Shown here one piece after another: positions 45,857 through 50,904 of a stretch of DNA of 50,904 nt. Made by a program: the position numbers and the translations under genes. This DNA is from Euryarchaeota archaeon UBA251 (GTDB lineage Archaea; Thermoplasmatota; Poseidoniia; Poseidoniales; Thalassarchaeaceae). The stretch is from assembly GCA_002497905.1 (NCBI GenBank), contig DAFJ01000033.1:5375-56278 (forward strand). The letters are read 5' to 3'. How positions within the stretch are numbered: the stretch's first letter is position 1; every line of letters starts with the position of its first letter. The notes under the pieces are model-generated. The model was not told where the DNA came from. It saw only the letters and a list, made by a program, of their open reading frames with translations, and searched no databases.

Positions 45857-46438
45857 ATGGACTCGGCAATGATTGTACTAGGTCGCTTCCAACCTTTCCA
45901 TAGAGGACACGCAGCAATGATTAGTGCCGCACTTGAGCATCTGAAAGCAAATGGCGACAAGATTCCCCTTCGCATCTGCATCGGCTCCTCAGAGGCAGAA
46001 TCATCGTTGGAAAATCCATGGAATGCCGAAGAGCGAGAGCGAATGATCCAAACATGGCTAGACAGTAATCATGGAACCGAGAGTAGAAAAACTCAGATTG
46101 TACAAGTACCCGATCTAAATGATCCTCCGAATTATGTCAGGCATGCCGAGAAATTCCATGGTACAGCAGGATCCATCTTTACGTCCGATAGAGGGACTGC
46201 TGACCTCTACGAGGATGCAGGCTGGGAGGCCATAATGATGCAACATGAGAACCGCAGCAACTGGCAGGGTTGGCGAGTGAGAGCTACGATGCAAATGATG
46301 TCGACAATCACCGATTATGAGGCAGTAAGATCTGTTCTAATGGAAAGTATCCCCGAAGCAGTGGTAGATTTTCTAATCGAAAACGATGGGCTTCGACGTC
46401 TTGCCTTCATGGGTCACGGCGGAGAACCTGTCGGTTGA
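45857..46438 (+). CDS. nadM: Nicotinamide-nucleotide adenylyltransferase, archaeal NadM type
   Basis: 193 residues. It makes NAD by joining NMN and ATP. The nucleotidyltransferase loop GRFQPFHRGH is at residues 9-18, with His15 and His18 of the H-x-G-H-type motif. The archaeal pattern S-x-x-x-x-ENPWNAEERERMIQTW follows at about 49-72, and TSDRGTADLYEDAGW fits the substrate region. The final segment SRSNW... WRVRATMQ holds the ISTxxRx-type Arg equivalents. Length is slightly above the usual 170-180 of NadM. The stop codon abuts the stop of the convergent DUF1499-like gene with no spacer. Confidence 0.88.
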   Translation: MDSAMIVLGRFQPFHRGHAAMISAALEHLKANGDKIPLRICIGSSEAESSLENPWNAEERERMIQTWLDSNHGTESRKTQIVQVPDLNDPPNYVRHAEKFHGTAGSIFTSDRGTADLYEDAGWEAIMMQHENRSNWQGWRVRATMQMMSTITDYEAVRSVLMESIPEAVVDFLIENDGLRRLAFMGHGGEPVG

Positions 46439-46951
46439 TTACGAACATGGCGTCCCTGCATACTGTACCGAAATCAAGGATGTTCGAAGATCCAGGATAC
46501 GATCAGGATTCACTCCAAGATCACTAATTCCAAATCTGGATGATGAATGCAGCCATACCACTGCATCATCACCATTACATTCGATATGGATATACAAATC
46601 ATCAGCGTAAGATAGCCACTGAGTGTGGATGACAACGTGAATATCTACACCGGATTCATCGATTGAATGGTGGCCCTCAATGGTCCGCGGCTGTTCCTCG
46701 ACCCAAAGATCGAAGGTGGCAAGAATCTGATCAACGGACGTATTGTTGAATCGGAGTTCCATCTCACCATTGGACCGATGTGAATCAGGAGCAATACGTG
46801 CACATTTGTGGTCCTTACCTTCACAATTATCAGGAAAACCTTGGCCGGATTCGGGCCCAGAGAGACCGTTACTAATCTGCACTAGGCCAACGGTTGCAGG
46901 GTACAAAAGGAGGATGACCAGCAGCCCAGTAATGGCGGATGAAGCACTCAT
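46439..46951 (-). CDS. DUF1499-like membrane-anchored protein
   Basis: 170 residues from the ATG at 46951, which overlaps the grpE stop as ATGA and points to translational coupling. The open frame reaches 47005, but that adds a basic stretch inside grpE. One N-terminal membrane helix (ITGLLVILLLYPATVGLVQI) is followed by a soluble domain beginning NCEGKDHKCARIAPDSHRS and containing VVIHTQWLSYADDLYIHIEC then WLHSSSRFGISDLGVN. That is the pattern of DUF1499 proteins (C-x-x-x-x-x-x-C-V..., T-x-x-x-x-F-x-D-D, S-x-S-R-x-G-x-x-D-x-G-x-N-x-x-R). The final SSSRFGISDLGVNPDRI is close to that family's end. Function unknown; a chaperone link is suggested only by the operon. Confidence 0.78.
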   Translation of the reverse strand: MSASSAITGLLVILLLYPATVGLVQISNGLSGPESGQGFPDNCEGKDHKCARIAPDSHRSNGEMELRFNNTSVDQILATFDLWVEEQPRTIEGHHSIDESGVDIHVVIHTQWLSYADDLYIHIECNGDDAVVWLHSSSRFGISDLGVNPDRILDLRTSLISVQYAGTPCS

Positions 46952-47472
46952 TCTGAAGCGACGACGACGCGTGCCACCTTTAGCACCCTGTCTCGAAGCA
47001 CCCATCCTGATTCGAGTACAGAGACGACCATCCCTGGCCCATATTCCTCTGTCGATGGGACAGTGGTGATAGCCTCCATCTTCGCAGGATCAAATGGAAG
47101 CCCCAGCGCTTCGATAGGTTCGACACCTTCGACCTTGAGGGATGCTAGGAGATCTTTGTGAACCATCCGAAGTGCTGATGAAATCGGATTCTCGTCATCA
47201 TCATCGATGTGGTCTATGGCACGTTCCAGATTCTCAACCGAACCAACGATTCTGCGTGCGAGACCCATACCTCCGTAGCGCGTCCCCTCCGACCGGACCT
47301 TTGTAACCTGAGCGAGGGCATTCTGAACCTCAGCCTGCTTGTAGAGCATCTCCTTCTCAACCTCATGAAGTGCTGCCTCAAGTTCCTTGATTCGCTCTTC
47401 TGGAGTCAAAGGTACCTCGAGTTCATCGGCAGGTTGCGCCTCGTCCTGATCGGAGGTTTCGTCCTCGGCCAT
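46948..47472 (-). CDS. grpE: Nucleotide exchange factor GrpE
   Basis: 174 residues from the ATG at 47472; a TTG at 47487 would add five. GrpE resets DnaK (Hsp70) by releasing ADP. An acidic N-terminus is followed by a long coiled-coil (about 25-70, EERIKELEAALHEVEKEMLY) and the head domain with VEGVEPIEALGLPFDPAKME, TTVPSTEEYGPGMVVSVLES and GWVLRDRVLKVARVVVA, the standard C-terminal beta-domain motif. GrpE in archaea is generally viewed as acquired from bacteria together with DnaK and DnaJ; those are not in this window. GGGAG just upstream of the ATG is the likely ribosome binding site. Confidence 0.94.
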   Translation of the reverse strand: MAEDETSDQDEAQPADELEVPLTPEERIKELEAALHEVEKEMLYKQAEVQNALAQVTKVRSEGTRYGGMGLARRIVGSVENLERAIDHIDDDDENPISSALRMVHKDLLASLKVEGVEPIEALGLPFDPAKMEAITTVPSTEEYGPGMVVSVLESGWVLRDRVLKVARVVVASE

Positions 47473-47520
47473 GGGCTCCCGAATCAAAAGGGATTCATCA
47501 AGCCGACGCAGGAGAAGTGC

Positions 47521-48675
47521 TCATTCTGGTCGATGCTCATTAAGCCAGATGAGAGTCATTTCCAATCTCTCATGAGTAGGGTGCACCTCAACGAGTGCTA
47601 CAGGAGCCTCTATTTCCTCAGCAAACTCCTCGGCAATTACGAGAGGTATCTCGATTCTAGACTCCACCTCATCATAATGCAAAAAGGTCGCAGGCAAATC
47701 ACACACATCGCGAATTTCCGCTATGTTATCTTGCGCATCTTCGGATGAACTGTAGATTGCCCCAAACAGGAGAGTACCGTCATCAGTGAGAGTCTCGTGA
47801 GGAGCAATTGTCGCCTCTCCGCGGCGGAGAAAACGGCGCCGAAGTTGCCCGGCATCCTTGAACACCGCCGTACAGAACTTCAGATGATACCCATATGCGG
47901 CCCTTATCTCTCCATCATCCGGATCAGGTGCAGAAACATCTGCGGCGCGAACACGATCCCGGAGTCGTTCAGCCAATTCAGATGAACCAGCTGCTCCCGC
48001 CGTGATACCATCGGAGAGATTGAACCCACGAACATCCATCTGGTCATGATTACCAACAGTAATCTCAAGTTCGTTGAGATTGAGGAAAGATATCCCCGTG
48101 TCACGAAGATTCTCAAGAAGGTCAAACATCTCTGATTCCATATCAGGCGGGCATGGAACCTCGACGCCAGTGTGTATCCCTGCATCCGCGCAAGCACGGA
48201 TAATTTTCCGGTATGGATCTAGTTTGAAATCAAGGAGATGGAAGCGTATCTCATCGAGCCCAGCCTCTGCGAGGAGGGGAGCCCAGTCGAGGCGAAAAGC
48301 GATGGATGTGTAGAGGTGCATGTGGAAGGCGGGGCCGAATTCCAACCGAAGTCGCCGAATCCCTTCGAGAGTATGGTTGAAGTCCATCATCGGGTCACCA
48401 CCAGTAATTCCTGCGCCAGTGGCTCTCATCGCGCGAGCCTCTTCAATCACCTCATCGTAATCCGTGCAACGTCGTTCATTCGCGAACATGAAATCGCTTT
48501 CCTTACGATTCTCCGATAGTGGACAATAATCGCAGGCCCAATGGCACTTACCTGTGATGAAGAGGACCAATTTGCTCCCTTGCATACATTGGATACACCC
48601 CTCAGCCTCGCCGGCTTCGGGTGCTTCGTGAAGTTCGGGAACATTAGGGAGTCGAATACCCATTACCATACTCAT
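47521..48675 (-). CDS. Radical SAM protein (archaeal COG2108-like)
   Basis: 384 residues. The radical SAM cluster motif C-x3-C-x2-C is at Cys44, Cys48 and Cys51 (TGKCHWACDYCPLS), followed by ITGGDPMMD (the GGE-like motif) at about 94-102. An additional Cys pair precedes the core (CIQC at 27-30). The opening CxxCxxGSKLVLFITGxCH resembles archaeal proteins annotated as related to pyruvate-formate-lyase activating enzyme, whose reaction is unknown. The C-terminal third is a separate domain with no recognised motif. The start codon overlaps the pdxT stop (ATGA), so the two are coupled. Confidence 0.87.
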   Translation of the reverse strand: MSMVMGIRLPNVPELHEAPEAGEAEGCIQCMQGSKLVLFITGKCHWACDYCPLSENRKESDFMFANERRCTDYDEVIEEARAMRATGAGITGGDPMMDFNHTLEGIRRLRLEFGPAFHMHLYTSIAFRLDWAPLLAEAGLDEIRFHLLDFKLDPYRKIIRACADAGIHTGVEVPCPPDMESEMFDLLENLRDTGISFLNLNELEITVGNHDQMDVRGFNLSDGITAGAAGSSELAERLRDRVRAADVSAPDPDDGEIRAAYGYHLKFCTAVFKDAGQLRRRFLRRGEATIAPHETLTDDGTLLFGAIYSSSEDAQDNIAEIRDVCDLPATFLHYDEVESRIEIPLVIAEEFAEEIEAPVALVEVHPTHERLEMTLIWLNEHRPE

Positions 48676-49307
48676 GCCTCCGATTTTACTGGCGAGGGAC
48701 TTGGAGGACTATCCATAGCGATACTGAGGAGCCAAGCATGGAAACCGAAATCCTCTGTGAGCTCTGGATGGAAGGTAAGTGCAAGGCGGCGCCCTGAAAT
48801 TACACCCACTGGCTCCTCCCCATTGCTCGCAGCGACCTCTCCCCCTGTGCTTATCGACTCAAAACGTGGAGCGCGGATGAATACGCCAGGAAAAGAACGT
48901 GACAACAAAGGAGATTCGATGAGGGACTGAAAAGAATCTACTTGGCGACCGTAGGCGTTTCGACCTATGCGTGCAGGAATCAAGGGTTCACCACCGTCTT
49001 GTGGATCGCAGAGGAGAATCGCACCGGCACAAGTACCAAGAACTGCAGCACCTGTATGACGCAACTGTTCGAAGAGTGCAGGAAGAAGTCCACTACCCCC
49101 ATTCTCCTCCGCGCCACCTGTTAATCGCATTACTGTTGATTCACCACCTGGTAGAACGTATGCATCACAGGGTGTTTTGACTACATCATCTCGAGTACGG
49201 AGTTCATGAATTACTAGAGGTGAATTGAGGTATTTCGCCGCATTATCAAGAGCGCGGATATGAGCATGGCGGGCGCCTTGAATCATGCAGAGGCCGACCT
49301 CAACCAT
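48672..49307 (-). CDS. pdxT: Pyridoxal 5'-phosphate synthase glutaminase subunit PdxT
   Basis: 211 residues. Class I glutaminase that feeds ammonia to PdxS for vitamin B6 synthesis. The nucleophile Cys93 lies in VLGTCAGAILL, and His180/Glu182 in LTFHPELTED complete the triad. PdxT-specific motifs are PGGESTVM (53-60), GRNAYGRQVDSF (115-126) and the arginine-bearing FIRAPRFE (143-150). The opening VEVGLCMIQGARHAHIRAL replaces the common GVLALQG form but is in register. pdxS is not in the window. The gene is divergent from the class V aminotransferase, with 52 bases between. Confidence 0.93.
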   Translation of the reverse strand: MVEVGLCMIQGARHAHIRALDNAAKYLNSPLVIHELRTRDDVVKTPCDAYVLPGGESTVMRLTGGAEENGGSGLLPALFEQLRHTGAAVLGTCAGAILLCDPQDGGEPLIPARIGRNAYGRQVDSFQSLIESPLLSRSFPGVFIRAPRFESISTGGEVAASNGEEPVGVISGRRLALTFHPELTEDFGFHAWLLSIAMDSPPSPSPVKSEA

Positions 49308-49359
49308 GTACCTCCCAAGACCTCGTGGCTTTCAGACTCACGGATAAAACACGTCAACA

Positions 49360-50604
49360 ATGGACACTACGTCCGTCTTCTTGATGAACCCGATTCGTCA
49401 AGATTCAGACATGGATTCGAAGTGGGAAGGTGGCTGTTGGTTTATCCCTGGACCCACAAGGCTGACGGATGCCGTTCTCGCAGGTCTTGCACATCCTACA
49501 ATGACTCACAGAAGTCCAGAATTCAAAGCAGTGATGGCTGAACTCCATGGACGACTGAGACATAGTTTCGCCCTTACGCCTACCACAATCGAAGTTGGGC
49601 AGCAGGCCCAAGAGGGCGAGGACGGGTACTCAGTGGTAGTGGTTTCAGGATCAGGGACTGCGGCAATGGAGATGGTAATTGCAAATCGATTTGGACCCAA
49701 CGATAATGTCCTCGTCCCCACAAATGGAAAGTTCGGTGAACGCGTCGCACAATTGTGTCAACATTTCGCGAATTTGACTCATCTCAAATATGCTTGGGGG
49801 CAACCATTTGACCTTGGAGAGATAGATACAATTCTATCAACGGGTAAACATGATGCTCTTGCTATCTGTCATAACGAAACATCATCAGGAATCACCCAAA
49901 ACGCCCCTGAGATCGCTAAAATTGCTGAGAAACATGACATCCCATTCATTCTTGATGGCATTACCTCGGTAGGGGGATTGCCAGTGCATCCTGCGGAATG
50001 GAATGCTGAGGCTGTCGTCGTCGGTGGGCAGAAATGTACAGCAGGGCCCTCAGGTATCGCAGCAGTTGCGGTGTCCGAACAGTTTGTAGAAGCGATGATG
50101 GAGAAACGCAAAACGGATCCTGAGCCGGCAATCTACTACCTTGACCTCATCCAGGCACTCAAGAAAGCAGCAGATGATCAGACGCCATGGACACCATCAA
50201 TCAATTTGTGTACGGGTTGGGTCGCTTCACTCAGAGAACAAGATGAAGAAGGTATGGAAGAAAGATGGGCACGATGCGCACGTCTTGCAAGAGGCGTTCG
50301 AAACCTATTCAGTGATTTAGGCTTCGAACTCTTTGCTCACAAGAATCAACGCTCCGACACAGTTACTGCGATTCTCTACCCTGACCCAAGCTGGGGAGAG
50401 GAATGGCGGCGATGGATGGCCATGGAGCAAGACACACATGTGATTGGTGGCCAAGACCATGTCAAGGGCCGAATCTTCAGAGTAGGTTCGATGGGTGTCA
50501 CTCCCATCGAAGAAATGGTAGAAGGATGTCGTAGGATGATTGAAGGATTTCGTCACTTCGGGATGGAATTACCAGACCTCGATGTAGGATCCTACTTCAG
50601 GTGA
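49360..50604 (+). CDS. Class V aminotransferase (serine/alanine-glyoxylate aminotransferase-like)
   Basis: 414 residues from the ATG at 49360; ATGs at 49384 and 49411 are alternatives, and 49411 would begin just before the conserved region. PLP enzyme of fold type I: FIPGPTRLTDAVLAGLAHPT opens the domain, SGSGTAAMEMVI forms the phosphate-binding turn (about 96-107), Asp199 in FILDGITSVGG binds the pyridine nitrogen, and Lys225 in VVGGQKCTAGPSG is the Schiff-base residue. HNETSSG (171-177) is the usual substrate-side motif. Serine-pyruvate, serine-glyoxylate and alanine-glyoxylate activities are common in this group; sequence alone does not pick one. It is followed four bases later by deoC, suggesting one transcript. 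Confidence 0.88.
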   Translation: MDTTSVFLMNPIRQDSDMDSKWEGGCWFIPGPTRLTDAVLAGLAHPTMTHRSPEFKAVMAELHGRLRHSFALTPTTIEVGQQAQEGEDGYSVVVVSGSGTAAMEMVIANRFGPNDNVLVPTNGKFGERVAQLCQHFANLTHLKYAWGQPFDLGEIDTILSTGKHDALAICHNETSSGITQNAPEIAKIAEKHDIPFILDGITSVGGLPVHPAEWNAEAVVVGGQKCTAGPSGIAAVAVSEQFVEAMMEKRKTDPEPAIYYLDLIQALKKAADDQTPWTPSINLCTGWVASLREQDEEGMEERWARCARLARGVRNLFSDLGFELFAHKNQRSDTVTAILYPDPSWGEEWRRWMAMEQDTHVIGGQDHVKGRIFRVGSMGVTPIEEMVEGCRRMIEGFRHFGMELPDLDVGSYFR

Positions 50605-50608
50605 TTGA

Positions 50609-50904
50609 ATGACGAGTGATTCAGAGATTGCGAAAATAGCTCTCGAATGCCTCGACTACACATTACTCGATGAGGAAGCAACGGATGAGGACGTGAAAGC
50701 CTTCATCCATCGTGCCAATACATACTCACCTGCAGCGGTATGTGTCCTCCCTATCCACGTCAGACTCGTACGGAACCTATTGGATGAAGGCATCCTACTT
50801 GCATCCGCAGCGGGACTATTTCCTGATCCTGACGGAGATATCAATCTTCGAACTGAGGATGTGAAATTTGCACTCTCAGAGGGGGCTGACGAAATTGATG
50901 TGGT
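50609..50904 (+). CDS. deoC: Deoxyribose-phosphate aldolase DeoC, 3' part beyond window
   Basis: The first 98 codons are present, starting at the ATG four bases after the aminotransferase stop. LDYTLLDEEATDEDVKAFIH near the N-terminus matches the DeoC opening D-x-T-x-L-x-x-x-A-T; next come SPAAVCVLPIHVRLVRNLL (the VCV-x-P-x-x-V segment) and DVKFALSEGADEIDVV (the A-x-x-x-GA-x-E-I-D-x-V strand). The catalytic Lys lies further on, outside the window. DeoC cleaves deoxyribose 5-phosphate to acetaldehyde and glyceraldehyde 3-phosphate. That would continue the path from the nucleoside phosphorylase at 26699, through a phosphopentomutase not seen here. Confidence 0.88.
   Translation, partial: MTSDSEIAKIALECLDYTLLDEEATDEDVKAFIHRANTYSPAAVCVLPIHVRLVRNLLDEGILLASAAGLFPDPDGDINLRTEDVKFALSEGADEIDV

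Noticed and set aside
48672..49307. Glutaminase partner of the GMP synthase subunit
   Set aside because: The GRNAYGRQVDSF and PGGESTVM motifs identify it as PdxT, not the GMP synthase glutaminase.

Overview
The window looks like a chromosomal segment of a planktonic euryarchaeon, most likely Marine Group II (Candidatus Poseidoniales) or a close relative. The gene content supports an archaeon: an AglB/STT3 oligosaccharyltransferase, the archaeal lipid enzyme CarS, a free-standing GMP synthase ATP-PPase subunit, a DRG-type GTPase, an archaeal NadM, and genes packed with almost no spacers. A bacterial-type GrpE and very large secreted proteins with thrombospondin type 3 (TSP3) Ca-binding repeats also fit that group. 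The assignment is inference from content; no marker gene such as 16S rRNA is present.

Layout. Positions 1-6226 (minus strand): the N-terminal part of aglB, running off the left edge, then purD, carS and a lipoprotein. Positions 6309-18313: a block of surface proteins on both strands, with a membrane-anchored subtilisin that carries a SAP-like tail, a polytopic membrane protein, an HD phosphohydrolase and a CAU-anticodon tRNA. Positions 18399-29135 (plus strand): a compact five-gene run. It encodes a membrane-anchored protein of tandem OB-like modules, a TctA-family permease, a 1,628-residue surface protein with six lamin-tail domains and a phospholipase-D-type nuclease-like domain, a pyrimidine-nucleoside phosphorylase, and a membrane acyltransferase-like protein. 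Positions 29142-38249: two divergent giant TSP3 surface proteins. Positions 38250-45065 (mostly minus): tRNA-Asn, GMP synthase subunit B, purE, tatC, a 4-TM protein with a long acidic tail, a DRG GTPase and a DUF3592-like protein. Positions 45135-50904: an unknown gene with nadM; a minus run of pdxT, a radical SAM gene, grpE and a DUF1499-like gene; a class V aminotransferase; and the start of deoC.

How the genes may work together. AglB would glycosylate the many Asn-X-Ser/Thr-rich secreted proteins encoded here, and TatC offers one export route. The plus-strand run is the most interesting part. Extracellular OB-like modules, an extracellular PLD/lamin-tail protein, a permease and a cytoplasmic nucleoside phosphorylase together suggest capture and breakdown of external nucleic acid. 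deoC at the right edge would continue deoxyribose phosphate into central metabolism. This linkage is a hypothesis drawn from domain content and gene order.

No CRISPR array, transposase, integrase or rRNA gene was found. Function assignments rest on motif recognition by eye, without database searches.
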